The notes beneath the pieces were generated by a model. It was not told the DNA's origin. It saw nothing but the letters and a program-made list of their open reading frames with translations, and ran no database searches. A stretch of 64,000 bases of DNA from contig JAVHNS010000001.1 in NCBI GenBank assembly GCA_036872755.1, positions 1,674,001-1,738,000 of the forward strand. Reading direction: 5' to 3'. Shown here one piece after another: positions 45,394 to 58,571 of this stretch (position 1 is the stretch's first letter; each line of letters begins with the position of its first letter). A program made the translations under genes and the position numbers. This stretch comes from Orbilia blumenaviensis (taxonomy: Eukaryota > Ascomycota > Orbiliomycetes > Orbiliales > Orbiliaceae).

Positions 45394-48300
45394 TTATGCT
45401 GCCTTACGCTTCGGCCGCATCAGCGGGTGAGCCTCAGTGTTACTATTAGTTATTTGTTAGTATTAGTTCTCATATAAGCCTTTGGTGTGGAGAGTGGGTT
45501 AACTTACAAAACGTAGTCATCCAAAGAAATAACATCAGGCTCGCTGAACAAGAGATAGAAATACTTCAGTGTCTCCGCTAACCAGAAAGATTCCATGGAA
45601 TCCAACTGATATGGCTTGGGGTCAAGAACGTCTAGACAATGACATGTTAGCGTACTGGCGAAAGAACGTAAAATATCAAGGGACCGAAAAACTCACTGTT
45701 GATGGCAGAATGTGCGATTTCCGTCTTCGTAAACTTTTCAACCGCCTGGAACATCTTCCAACCCTTGTCCAGCCAGGTCCTATCGCCCGTGATGCGGTAC
45801 ATATAGAAAACGGATTCAATGGCTTCCGGACGTAAGATATACTTGGGATCATCAACACGAGTATACCCTTCCGGTAGCCTCCCCCACTTGATGTGCTCGT
45901 TGACACTGTCAACCCATCGCTCATAGGCATCCTTTTGCTTGATTGGACGCTGCCGTAGCTCTGCGTCGTTGTCGTCGTCTTCCCGGGTAGCAGTGGGTCT
46001 ATAGGGGTTGGAGGGAACACTACCATCTTTGATATACTTCTCGATGTCTGCATGCGTGTTTGGAAGCGAAGGTGGGGGAAGGTCCTTGTTACCGTCATAA
46101 CCGACTTGACGTTTATATACCGAGCCGCTGCTCTTCTTAAGCGGAGTCAAGGTTATATTGTGCTTCTGTTCAGCGGCTTCGATAGCATCGGCGTTCGGTC
46201 TGATGATTGAGGAGCGCCAGAAGTCAGCATCCCAGTGACAGTCGCCTTCCTTAGGGCACTTCGTCATGATAAACCCCTCCGGCATGATACCGGTCGCAGT
46301 AGAGAAGTAATTCCAAACACAACCATCTGTGAGTTTGATGGCTGCTTGGAGATCCTCTGGTCGATTGAAGATTTTCGATCCCATACCAACCATACCACCG
46401 ACAAAGCATGTCTTAGATAGTAGAAAAATTAGCCAGCTGTTCCAATATCTATACAGCTCTGAAGAAAACTCACCAAATGGCTTCCAGAACTTTCCAGTTC
46501 CGAGATGGTCCTATGTCTATCCCAATCATAGGTGACTTTCATCTTCCCGGATACCAAGATATCGTTATTCTTGGGTGTCATTGGCCTGAAGAACAGATTA
46601 TCCCGGCCCGTTTCGTAGGTCGAAAGATAAAGTCTTCCATATTGCTCATTTAAGCCCCCAAGCAGAATATGTTCCTTCAGTAGGTACTCGTAAGTAGAAT
46701 CGGCCATACCACCATACGAATATTGGTTCTCTCCCTCGTTCATCCGAAATCCAGAAGGAACACACTTCTCCCGAGTCAAAACCTGCTGCCTAACTACTGG
46801 TTTTGGCTGGGTTGGCTTTGCTTTCGGTCTGGGTGTAGGTGGGGACACTGGTTCGTCCTCATCATCTGCACCCGACGCATCTGGGTTCTTGTGGGAGACT
46901 CCAATCACGCCCTGCTTGTTATCTGGTTCACCGGCCTTTTCTTCCATCTCTGCGAGTCCACTTTGGAGCTCAGTCATCTTCTTTTCCTTGTCGGAAACCT
47001 TGGGAGTAGGGCTAGGCTCTTCACCCGATTTCAGATCATCTGCTTCATCCTCGTCAACAGTCCTCTTCAGGATTTTAACATCCGAACTATCAGGGCTCTT
47101 CTTCGCCGCTTCCCTAGGCTGTGTCAAACTCGGCTTATCTCCGTCGAGTTCACCATCTTCTTCGCTAACCTTCGGAGGAGTAGGTTTGCGGATAACCTTT
47201 TCCTTTGACAAATCATGCCCGCCCTTGGTACTATCATCGACAAACGAAACTGGGCTGGCCTTCTTAGTCGGCAAAGCTGGCGGTGCTGCTTCATTCGGAT
47301 CCGGTTCTGGTGTCGCAGAAGGATAAATGGTCGTGGTAAGCGTGTAAACCTCTTCAACCCACTCACAACCACTCGCGTCCAACGTGGTGGGCCAGAATCC
47401 AGGCAACGTGGTGTTTGGCAAAAACTTCTCAAACTCGTCCGTGATCCTTTGAATGGCATCGTAATACTTGTTTTCCCCGGTAATTTGCGCTAATCGCGTG
47501 AATTCCACGGACATGGATCCGAGCTCTGCCATACAAGCAGACCGGCCAGCACGGTGCTTCTGCTTAACAGCCTCGGGTCGCCATTCAAAATAGAGAACCG
47601 GCATTCGATTTGGGGTATCAAAGGCGTTATATAGGATTTCAGCTAACTCAACTGCCTTGTCAAGTAAAATCTTGTGCTTTTGTCCAGTAACATCGTAAGC
47701 TCCCAGAAGTCCCCCCAGGTATCGAATCGTAGTTTCAAACATTGGGATATCATTTCTGCTCGTCGTCGTAAAGTCGATTTTAGCAACCCCAGTGAGAGCA
47801 TGTTCGAACTCCGCGTGCAGGCCCATAATCGCCATCGTATCCAGAGCATCAACTAGTGTAGCAGCCCATCCAGCAAACGGGTCCTTATTTCCACCAGAGA
47901 CCGGTGTAACTTCATCGTGACCCCAAGCATACTTCCTATATCCTTCCCAGGCATGTTTGAAAGCATCCTTGACAGCGCCTTGTCGCATCAATCGCTCGTT
48001 TCGCTGCTTATTGGTTTCCGAGCCGTGCTGAAAGTCGAATTGAATCTTGGGTAGCTTCGCAGGGTTGCCTGTGGGTAACGGAATCATGGATCCTGATGCG
48101 ACCGGGAAATGCTCTGGCAATTTGGTCCAGTGCGGGGTGGTGGCGGGCTCTTCATCATCGAGGGTAAACTTGCCGTCAAGCAGTTCGTCGAAATGTGGAG
48201 GCTTTGAGACTTGGCTGTGATCGTGGTTCGAAGGCTGTCTGACTGGGATGAATGGTTCCGTTTCCGTTTCCGTTTCCGTCTCTGCTTCGGTATCCTATCC

Positions 48301-48725
48301 CATTCCCACAGACATTAGAACGATAAGAAGACGAGATAAAGAGAAGAAAAGAAGGGAAAGAGAAGAAAAAAAAGAAATTGGCTTACGGTTTCCAAAGCAG
48401 CAAGCTCGGAAGAAAGACTAGGTGGTACGAACTGCCCAGGCCGAAGCAGCGAAAGTGGTGTCGGAGTGATTTCTGAGGGATCCTCTGGTTTACTACCGTG
48501 AGGATTGCCTTTCGCCGGAGGCATAGCATCGTCTGGCTCGGGAGCCGACCATTCTGATTTGATTTGTTCCTTTGTTGTTCCCCGATCGTGTGCTGGTTGG
48601 AGCCATTCGTCGCTTGCAGAATACGAGCTATCGGTAGGCGAGAAGTGATACCAGAGTGCGATAGCGAACGCAGAGAAGAGCAGCAGTACCCGATACCGTC
48701 GGACTCTAAACATCAGGACGGTCAT
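45394..48725 (-). CDS. GH47 class I alpha-1,2-mannosidase, membrane-anchored
   Basis: Glycoside hydrolase family 47 enzyme trimming alpha-1,2-linked mannose from N-glycans in the ER/Golgi. Exons 48387-48725, 46474-48294, 45697-46411, 45508-45631, 45394-45442; in phase, 1015 aa. A short basic N-terminus precedes one hydrophobic segment ([18 protein letters not shown], about residues 10-27), a type II anchor. GH47 signatures: [92 protein letters not shown] and NTEAHP near the end, whose threonine ligates calcium in the family. About 180 residues of charged, proline-rich sequence (about 440-620) interrupt the catalytic domain just before GGMADS. The size and anchor resemble Mnl2-like fungal proteins rather than the 550-aa Mns1 type. 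Activity toward a given glycan is not deducible. Confidence 0.9.
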
Positions 48726-50400
48726 TATGGGAAGCTGGTTCGAATGATACCGAACTCGAGCTCGTGATGAGAACGAGTGGGATGGATTTGGGGGAGGGCC
48801 GTCCGAGATAGCCGTCCGTCCCCAGAATAGCTATCGATCGGTTGTTAATCGTTGGCAGCTAACTATCAGCGGTGGGCGAGAGAGCGAGAGAGAGTTGCAG
48901 GTTGCTTGAATTGGAACTGGAAAGGTGGTGGACGTTTGTTTGCCGGAAGCGAGCTTGCAATACAATCTTAATTGGCGAGCTTGGAACTGCCCCGAATGGA
49001 TGGAAACCTTACCTAGGTACTTGGCTAACTAATTAATCCTAACTAACTATCCGTCAAACCCAAGCTGGCCGGCTGGCTGGTGTGCAAATGTCTCTTGAAG
49101 TCGCGGACAGGTCAGCATTCCATGAGATCGGATGCATGTGCAAATAATATAATGCGGTGAGCGAAAGAGAGCAAAAGAGGCGATTTCAGGAGAGGTTCCC
49201 TTTAACTACCTAGGAGTACCTAGGTAACTAGCCTTAGCGTTGTAACACTGCAGACCCGCCCAGCTAATTCCTACTCAAGCACCTAACTAGGTAGTACTAC
49301 TTACATGTCGCATCTCCGCCTCGAATGATACCTCATATCAAGTACTTAAGTATCGCTTAGGAAGAGGCTGTTCAGTATCCTCCCGCCAAACACGGAGCAA
49401 TAGCAGCAGATTCAAATTTCATTAGGAGCTGTTTAGCACGTTCAAACAAAAAAACTCCACCACTCGCCTTCTCCCGTTATGCCAACTAGGTAATTAGTCC
49501 TCTGCACCTCTATGTGTAAGCGTGAATGTGTGTGTGTGTGTGTGCCGTGAGCCATTTGCATTTATCGTCAAAAATCTGTACTGTCAGTTAGCTATTCTAG
49601 GGGTTCCCAGCATGAAGCATCTTGGCCGCGGAAGTTCATTCCTTCGAAGCGAAAACCCCGCGAGGTCTAATAGCTCAAGTACTTATCTAGTTACTGCAAA
49701 AATCAATCCTCATCATGCATGCATGCATAGATCAAGACAGTATCGATAACAGGTTCCTGATAAAATAATATAGCCTTCCCCAGATTTTCCCTATCGAAGC
49801 TAATTATGACGGGCCTGTGCCTTGTGACCCCTCCCATGTATAGCAGCCATTGCATCCATCTTTGTGCTTGCTGCAAGCATTGCAAGTGTCCGATGTCCCG
49901 AACTGCCCGATCAAGCCGCTGCTACTTCAGGCAGATGCCGTTAGCCGTGTGGCGTCTTCCCTGTCCATTCCTGGCCAAGCTGCAAAATACAACATTTAAA
50001 TTTGCGTTGCGAAACCTCCTTATAAATTTAATTGATAGTGGCTACAGCCTACAGTTTTACCAGTGCTTCTGGAAATGAATATGATCCCTGGAAATTTCTT
50101 TCGTTTGATATTGTTTTCTTGCTACTACGCATGGGCGAAAGACAATTGTGAACGGCGATACATAGATAAAGGAACAAAGTATTGTGTGTGTCGTCCAGAA
50201 GAAGAACCAAAATCAAGCACAAGCCGGTGCAAGAAACAAACCCAGAGAGAAACATGCCAATTAAGACAAATGCAAAAGATTCCCACTCAGTGTCATGACT
50301 GAAGTCTACGACAGTTGTAGTTCAGCGGAGAATGCCTGCAAGAAAGGGATGAAGGAAAAGAAAGAAAAAAAGAACCCAATAACAGAACCGTTAAAGGCAT
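48726..50400. other. Intergenic region
   Basis: Promoter of the mannosidase gene and 3' side of the Argonaute gene. Several ACCTAGGT-type palindromes occur (49012-49018, 49207-49224), as well as a (GT)n run at 49527-49544. Open frames at 49806-50302 show no family resemblance. Confidence 0.45.
49527..49544. repeat. (TG)n microsatellite
   Basis: Simple alternating T/G run in the intergenic region. Confidence 0.85.
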
Positions 50401-53400
50401 CTAAATGTACCACATACTAGTACCAATATCCCCAGCCAACGGACGGATATCCTCTGAGGCAAGAGTTGGGAGACGGCGCGAACCCTCCTGTTGAGTTCCA
50501 GAAGGTGTAGTCTCCATTCCTGGCTGTTTCTCCTTTTCGTTACCGAGTTCATGAGCACGGGCCCGTTGGGAAGCTAAGTGGGCATAGTAAACGGGTGGAA
50601 CTAAGGATAAATCAGTTATGAATGTACATCTAAGAATTATTGGTCAATAGATAACGTACCAAGTGAAACCGAGTTGGTGGCTCGCATGTAGGTATAACAG
50701 AAATTGTAAATCAACCCTTGAAGGCGGTCAACCTCGAGTTTATTTTCATCCATGCTGAAAAAGAGTTAGCGTTTTTTTTTTTTTACTAAACAAGGCATAA
50801 TGACGAGACTTACACGACCGTATAACGGGTGGCACGAGCTGTACCTTGGATGGCGGAGTGCGAGCACAAGAAGAAGTCGAAATCAGTAACGTGTGTCACG
50901 TCTCTGTCGATGATGGTCCCGGGAACAATGTTGCCATTGCGATCAGAAGCGTGTTTGTCGACAGGGAAAAAGCGACTATGGTGGCGCTTTGTGCAGATGA
51001 TAACAGTCATCTTGGGCTGGGAGACCGTCAGTATACAATTTATCCGCGATAAGCTGCTTTATAGAGATACGTACATCGAAGTTAGGGTCAAGTGACTTTG
51101 CTGCTCGCTTCATATCGTAAACTTCATCCTCAATGATCTTGCTATATTCGCCTTCCGAAACACCATCCCGGAAGTAGATTATACGACGCGGGATCTGATT
51201 CGTGCAACGACGATAGTTTTTGAGCAGAGTCGGCATGAACCTCATCATGTTCTGTGTAGTGATGCATTCAACACGGTGGCCGTTGGTGTTGCAAATGGCC
51301 GAGTAACGGGCTCCCTGGACTATTTTGGGGGTGGTATTAGCACAAAATGGAGGGAAATGGAGGAAGGTGTATACTCACGATCAACGGACCCGACCATACT
51401 GGCAAAGGATGCTGACTTCATGCCACCAGAACCAAAGGCGCCACCGTGAGAAACATCGGCACCGATATACATAGTGGGCTCCTGTCCCCAGAAAGGATGG
51501 GAGTTTTTGTCCAGGTACACGGTGGTACCACCAAGTTTTGCGTTAACCTTCATGCACACGTTGGAACAGTATTGTGCCTTAGCTTGCTCGACGTGTTTCG
51601 ATTGAAGACCTATAGACAAGTCAGTAATATGTTTGAATGAGTATTGCTATGGTGTGAATATAACTTACATTGAGAAACAACGCCGACATGAGTCTCACAG
51701 GCGGCCTTAATATCGTTATAAGGGTGTGCGGACTTTGCAGTTAGGATAAAGAAAACGATCTGTGGTTTGGCTCTCGAGGCTTTGCCGGCAGCGAGGAATA
51801 GCTCCTGGCACGAATCATTCATATGTTTACCAGGGTCCATATAGATGATCGGGGGTTCCTTTGTCTCGACAGTACCGCCGTGTTGAACAAAAGCAAGGAT
51901 GAACTGGCGGACAAAGTTTTTGACAACCTCCAATGGAACACGACGAGGCTGAGCAGCAATACCAATAGCCCAAGACTTCAAGGTAGTAGTTCGGGCAAAC
52001 TTTTTCCCTCGAAGATCCCAACGGCCATCACGAGGAGTGAAATTCCCCTCTTGGGAACCTGGGCCATAGTTGATTCTGGGAGCATCCAGGATTCGGGCTT
52101 GGGTCTACCGTCAATATCGTTAGCGAAGTTAACAAGAAAGTGCGGTTGAGAATGCGGAGGGACTTACTGTGATCATGTTGGGGCTAATTTTCATTCCATA
52201 CTTGATCAACGTAGGGTCATCCTTCCAATTGAGCTCGTTGACATTCTGCCGAATTGTCTCGAGACGAACGTTCGGGCGCTAATAGAACTGTTAGTTCAAG
52301 GAACTTTAGGATACGGCAAGGTACCATACTCACCTGGACCGTGAATCGGATCATATCGGAAGTTTGCCTATCATCCAACTTGTAGGGGTAGCGCTGGCCC
52401 TCAGCGACAAAACTAAGCTCCATGGGGAAGAGTACATTCTTCTTTTTGGTCTGAATCAATGGTAGCTGTGGGTAGCGTAAGCGGATATTGTAATGTCTAT
52501 AGTAATAACTTTCGATGGAAAGTCTAGTCGTAGTGCCAGATTCCCTGTCACGGACGTCAAACATTTCGTCACGAGCACCTTTTTTAGTGAAGCCCTCGAT
52601 TGTGAACTTCTTCTGGCGCTCTCTGTCGGTTCCACGATGTTTTGTATAAAATTGGAGCCTCTTAACTCGCCGAAGTTCACGTTGACCATGGTCAGACCTC
52701 AGGCGGGTGACGAGATCCTCAGGGGTTCCAAGTTTCAGAAGGTTCTGAACGCATTGAAGGACAGATCCTTCACTCCAGAAGACGGCTGCAGCAACATCGA
52801 CATTGACGGTCAGAAAGTTACCTTCGGCGGGACGAATAGACTGAAATATCCCCTTCCAAGCTTCGACACCACCATCAAGACGCTGATTGCCGACCTTCTT
52901 GAAAAAGGAACGTTTGATCGTGATGAAATGCTTTGCGGGTGTTTCTCGGAGCAGGTGGTCCAGAAAATTAAATCCAACGAGAACGTCGTTGTCTAATTTG
53001 TATTTGCCACGAACGTAGGCCTCGGTGCATTGCAGTGGAACACGAGACGTCTTTCGAATGCGAACACGGAACTTGTTGTCAGCGCCACGTCGTGGCCGTT
53101 CAGAAGGCTGATCTTCAAGGAAATGTTAGCATAGTGTTGAAGCGAACCAAGCGGAAGAGTAACGAGATATAACTTACCATCATCAAGGTCGATGACAACG
53201 TTCAACTCTTCACCGAATGGTAGCGGAATTATCGACCATGCCAAGCGGTTCCCTGATTTATGCCCCATGTTAGATACTACCCTTGAAAAGCAACATGAAA
53301 TATGATGAATCGTAGCATACCGTCGTAGAGTAGGGCGTTGTTCTCTCCTCCAATCTGAGACTGAAGTGTGCGTGAGTGCCAGACCCTTCTCAGAGTAGCA

Positions 53401-53836
53401 CGCTTGTCATCTCCCTTTCCAGAAATTTGAACCTTTAGGTAGGAGGCATTATTATTAGTATTAGGGTCGACATGAGATAAAGTTTTGCGAATATTTCTTA
53501 CATCGTATTGATGAATAGTTGCCGTAGGGAAACTGGAAACTCTATAGGAGTTGCAGAATACTTTGGCAACCTTTCCACGTTTTCCATACCCGATACGAGG
53601 GTACTGTTAGAGTGTATAGTAGTTAGTATTCAATCATCTCGGCATCAGCCCAAAGGGTGAGCATCTAGAGCTTAATTTACCAAAGACTATCATCGGTGAC
53701 CCATTAGCCTAATGATCTATATCTCGAATATTTGAAATGAAAATTAGGAAACACTTACCGATGCTTCGAATCCTGGGGTGTACTTTTCCAGAACGGCCTT
53801 AGGAGCGCCAGTTGGAGTATGTCCCGTTCCAGGCAT
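50401..53836 (-). CDS. Argonaute protein (QDE-2/AGO type)
   Basis: Small-RNA-guided effector of RNA silencing. Twelve exons: 53759-53836, 53502-53603, 53321-53432, 53178-53252, 52334-53112, 52168-52278, 51669-52104, 51379-51609, 51075-51319, 50814-51016, 50660-50754, 50401-50600; total 2667 nt, 888 aa, all phases consistent. The N domain starts YPRIGYGKRGK. ArgoL1 shows KGIFQSIRPAEGNFLTVNVD, and PAZ includes YYYRHYNIRLRYPQLPL. MID/PIWI covers IVFFILTAKSAHPYNDIK to the C-terminus. The PIWI catalytic residues appear intact: Asp in IGADVSHGG, Asp in YFRDGVSEGEY and His in VYYAHLASQRARAHE. The sequence KRHHSRFFP is the expected PIWI loop. Slicer activity is therefore predicted. Orthology to QDE-2 versus a second fungal Argonaute cannot be settled without a tree. 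Confidence 0.94.
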
Positions 53837-54485
53837 TTTGGTCGATTTCAGGCTAAGTAGAGTAGAGGTGTGAATTAGAAGAGAAGGTTGTAACGGGAAA
53901 GCCTCGAGAGATAAAGACTTTATCAAAACAAATACTGAACGGTATTAGGAATAATTATAAAATAATAAACAACAGGAATAATAAAGTGGAATAGTAACTA
54001 TTAACTGTGCTTGGGATTACCGTTTGATCGCCAACTTGCTCCTGTGACAAGATTCGAGCAGTTCCAGATGGTTTCAAAATCGGCTGCAGGTAGCTAAACT
54101 TCGAACCTGGGAGTAAGGATGTTCTCGCGAACATAGTACATCCAGAGATGCTGAAGAAGCTCGAAGGCAGAAGAACAATGACTTCTGATGGAACGGAGGG
54201 CAGAATAGCGATATTCGATACTGGGAAGCGCAGCAACAAAGGGAGGAAGCATACCTTGACCTTGATGACTGGGATAAGACGGTGCAATGAGGATGGAGGG
54301 GTCGTAGAGAAGAAAGTCACGTCGGTTTGTACGTGAGAACCAGTTGAGAAACGATTCAAGATGAATAAGAGAAGAGCAGGGAAGAGTAGCGTGCCTGACG
54401 ATACCCTCAAGAGCGCGATTACGATGGATTGGAGCGAAGTATCAGGTTGAGGTTGAAGAACGCGAGATGTAGATTGTTCGGTGGA

Positions 54486-54562
54486 GGTGGGAAGAAGAAG
54501 AAGAAGGAGAAGGAGAAGAAGCAGAAGAGGAAGAAAAAGGGGAGGAAGAGGAAGAAGGAAAG
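54486..54562. repeat. Purine-rich GAA/GGA tract
   Basis: Nearly unbroken purine run upstream of the Argonaute gene; it explains the serine-rich spurious open frame on the opposite strand. Confidence 0.8.
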
Positions 54563-55384
54563 AGAGTGTCTAGGAGATTGAGGAGGCGGGCCTTAAATAG
54601 TTTGATATGATAATTTGTATGGGAAATTTGTATGGCAATTTGTATCAGTATATGGAAGGGGGGCAACGCGGAGGGGTCTCGGGAGGGCACCACAGAATGC
54701 TATGGGCATCCAGGGCTTTCTAGCAGTATTTAAAAACTGTTATCTGTCGTCGAATAGGCTGTAATCCAGAGGCCTATAAGTCCAATCACGATTGCTCAAG
54801 GGATTGTAAAGCTTCCGAGCTGTCAAGTGACTCTTTTCCGAAGCAAACTTGAGGCGGGTATCCGTCAGTAAAGATTCAAATGCACGTTTCCGCCTCTGGC
54901 CAATGTTACGAACTGCACAATATGAGAGGCTTCAGAGTCAGGATGGGAGGCTGCACACTATACTACTAAGTATAGAAACCTTAAAAGAAGCTGTAAATAG
55001 TATACGAGTTGGCAGCAAGACGCGATCAATCATAAGAGAAATAGAAGGGATAATCAGGCTAGGGTGCATGTAGATAATAATGTCAAAATGGGGGGAGGTT
55101 CCGGGGGAGGGAACTGACTACAATATATAACATCATCAACAACAGACACATATATATGCCCCTCGATGTCGCAGCGTAACAAACTATGCTGTAAACTACT
55201 AGTTCGGGGGCCGTGTAACACTCATAAAACGTATGTTGACAATTACGCCAATTGACTTCGCTTTGCTATATCCAGCAAGGATATAACAAATAGCAGTTCT
55301 TCAACCTCACCATGTTGGTGGTAAAGTTGTCAGGCGCCCTGACCTTATCGAAATAAACGACTAACGATTGGGGGAAATAACAAG

Positions 55385-55430
55385 AAGAAGAAAAAGAAAG
55401 GAAAGGAAAGGGAAGGGAAGGGAAGGAGAA
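55385..55430. repeat. AAGG-type purine repeat
   Basis: Short tandem AAAGG/AAGGG units; an AAAGG run recurs at 55549-55567. Confidence 0.75.
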
Positions 55431-58400
55431 TTCTTCGAGAAGGACCCTCCTTGTGTTACAACTCGCCCAGCAAGCTGGCTGCAGTTGCATCTGAGCCAAC
55501 TCTCCGACGTTCGCGTAATTCAAAACCGGATGCCCTCTGATGGGAAGAAAGGAAAGGAAAGGAAAAGAATGAATTTAGGCCTTGTAGGAGACAATACAGC
55601 TATAGATATTTACTAGCCAAGAGCCATGCCCGTCGAGATAAATATTGTAGAAGAGGAAGGGGTAGAAGAATAAGAAGAAGAATAAGGAACCATCAATTAG
55701 CAACTGGCACAGATGTGTTGGCACTGTTGCAACAAACGGGCCCGATCTTGCGGCCTGCTGACTAGTGCATGTTTTGATTCGGCACGAACAATCAAGAACG
55801 ACTACTCTCGATCGATCCGGCTATCCGTTCGCAGAATTCAGCGTTGGAGGCGAAGATCTTGAAAGTAGTGTCGATTCAGTTCCCAAGATCTCGAAGAACT
55901 ATCTGCTTCCACCACACCGTCACACTGACAGAGGGTTCTTGATGCTCCTTAATTCTCCCCAATATTATGTTATTGGGGGAGGGGGCGTTGGTAACGCAGA
56001 CCTTGATTTCATAAACAACAACCACGAGGGCAGGCAGTGGGAAGATCGGGGAGTTCAACCTCCATGTGCCAACGACTCAGAAGCAGCCACCCGTTAGGAG
56101 AACGTTACTCCAATGGCACTGACAAGCGCTGACCAAAATGTGTCGAGGTTCCGCAAGTAGCAATGGGCTCGACAAATTTTTTAGAAAGGTAAAACGTAAC
56201 AGGGCCATACTTTGACAAAAAAGCAACTCGACTGGCCTCAAACGCGGCCGCGGGGGACATGGGTCCCAGGGGAGAAGGGAAAAAATACCGCGGGCAAAAA
56301 TGGGCGCAACGGGAGGGAGTCAATGATGACGATGAGGTTCGTGATAAGAGAAATTTTGCAACTTACAGATCTATCAATAGCTCAGTGGTCTTGTAATCCG
56401 TATAGATGTTTGTAGAAGTAATCAATTGATTTGAAAGGAGGCCCGCCCGCTGGCGAAACCCTTTGAGATATTCTTTTTCTAGCCCAGTTAGCAAGCTCCC
56501 TAGATTTCACACCAAACCGCTTTTTGGGCCTGTCTGCAATCACAACCAATTGGAGCAATTGGCTTCCACGCTTGATTGTTTGGCGTGAGTGTGCGATTAC
56601 TGGGTCGCTAAGCGTCGTTTATCGGGCATCGTTTACTTACCAGCGGGAAAACTTGATGTCTAAGCTTTGAGCCCTGAGCGCTCGATCGAGCAATTGCAAC
56701 CGCAACCCTCGCCGCAAAAAGTAGAGAGTCCCTCACGTAATAAGCAATAAGCGCAGCAAAAAGGTATATATCAGCGTGAAGAATGTGGCAGAGACTGTAG
56801 ACTTATGCTGGTAGAAAGACTCCCTGGTACCGCCATCATTCCCGTGTGGGGTTTGGATAGTAAGTAGGTAAAGTATTTATGCTACTCTCGCTCTCTGTGC
56901 GTCTGGAATTTGCGTATGATCTCGAACCTGTTCAAGAACAAACACCTTAAATTGCCTGAAGAAAGCAGGAGCTAGACTAAAACCGATCTTTGTGCGTCGA
57001 GGGATAAAAACCTACCAACTACAAGCACTGGCATTATGTCAAAGTAGAAGAGAAAATCCCTGTAATGGGCAAAAAATTCACCACCAAATGTTTTGATTAG
57101 GGCCAGGACTTGTCCGTGCATGCATAATGACGCCTGATAAGTTGGCCGGGCATTGGAACGTTGGCCCTAAATCGGGAGCTCCAAGTTGGGATCATGAGGT
57201 CCATAATTTACACATGAGCCCGCAAGCTTGTTCACAGATGACAAATGGGAGGGGGGAAGAAATCAGGCCTGCAATCATTTGTGGTACCGGGGATGGCCAT
57301 TGAAAACATTTTCAGGCAAGCTTTGGATTTCGCTTGGCTCGGGATCACGCTATCAGGCAAGATAGCACTGAGCTTCTGGTGATCTTGTGGGGTCATATGT
57401 TGTACTAGCAGGGGCCTGGCTAGTGGCAAGTGCTTGCAAGTGGAGGTTTGAGGTCCGACTCGCAAGCTTGCTGACATCGTCAAGGTTGAACAATGCGGTT
57501 GCCCTAGAGTGTCGGCGGATTTGAACAGGCAACGGGACGGGAAGTCTTGACCTATCATAAGCGAGCTCGGAGCCTGCTGATTTTACAAACACCAAACTAA
57601 AGCGGATGGATTTGGGGAGCCAATAGGCGCATGGTATTCGGTGGTTGCACAGGAATCTTAATGTTAAAAGCTCGTCTCCAGATTTATGGGGCGTTTAAGT
57701 TCGGGTGTCAAAATTAAAACTACATTGCAGATTGCAGAATGCACTGTTACTAATTAACAGCCATTAAAGGGGACTTGCTTCTGATAATTGCTCGGAGTGG
57801 TAACATGTCCATGAGTCAAAGGTTAGGTACATATATGTATAAAGGGCGAAAATTAACATTCGAACAGGCACCGAATGATGACAAAGCAATATATTAATAG
57901 CGTAGACAGGCTAAGTGCTCTGGAACTTAACCTGTGCTGGATGAGTGACGCGCGGACTCGCAGATAATACACGGTTGAGTGTTTGGATCATAGCTATAGC
58001 GATAGCTAGTATGTAGGGGGCAGCGCAGAGATGAGCATGGTTCCTTTTGTGGAATGCATATCCCGACCAGCTTTGGGGGTTGATAGCATTTAATTTACAC
58101 GCTTGCTAGTCTACATGACGCTCGTGAAACGCAAACTCTTGCTTTTTTTTTTGTTTCAATCCGACGAGGATGCCTGCCGTATACTATAAGATGACTGAAA
58201 TGAACAATTAAGAAAGAAATGAAGCCCATTGTTTCCCTCGCAATCCAAGCAAATCCTAAAAATAAACGATGTGGGATAAATTGGATCAATATTCGAAAAA
58301 ACGCCGATGATGCAAGTCGTAGCCGTGAGATGCTGGTCTAGAGTGTGAGTTCAAGGTCAGGGACAGAGGCGTGGAGGTGCCGAGGAGGTTCTGTGATTTC

Positions 58401-58571
58401 GGTTTTGAGATATATAGGGTCGCTACCGGGAGTATGGCAGCGGAACTGTGTATTTTAGAACATGGTTAGCGTGAAAACCGTAAAAAATTTTTATAAACGC
58501 ACTGCTTTCAGAGAATGTATTCATTGTCAAAGTGATACTATGACAGCACCAACGCTTCCAAAGACAGATCC

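Larger units (their letters stand above)
53837..58571. other. Long intergenic region
   Basis: 4.7 kb between the Argonaute start and the RNA14 stop. It includes the Argonaute promoter, a purine-rich tract at 54486-54562 (GAA/GGA repeats) and another at 55385-55430 (AAGG repeats). Open frames at 54849-55073, 55765-56097 and 57232-57595 have no recognisable domain, intron evidence or family motif. A small lineage-specific gene cannot be excluded at 55765-56097 (110 codons from an ATG). Confidence 0.4.

Noticed and set aside
52493..52996. 167-codon plus-strand open frame inside the Argonaute gene
   Set aside because: Antisense shadow of the large Argonaute exon, which carries conserved N, L1 and PAZ sequence in the minus frame.
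55765..56097. 110-codon open frame as a gene
   Set aside because: ATG start but no family motif, intron or context support; kept only as a possibility in the intergenic note.
57232..57595. Two overlapping minus-strand open frames
   Set aside because: No family resemblance and no coding-like conservation signals.
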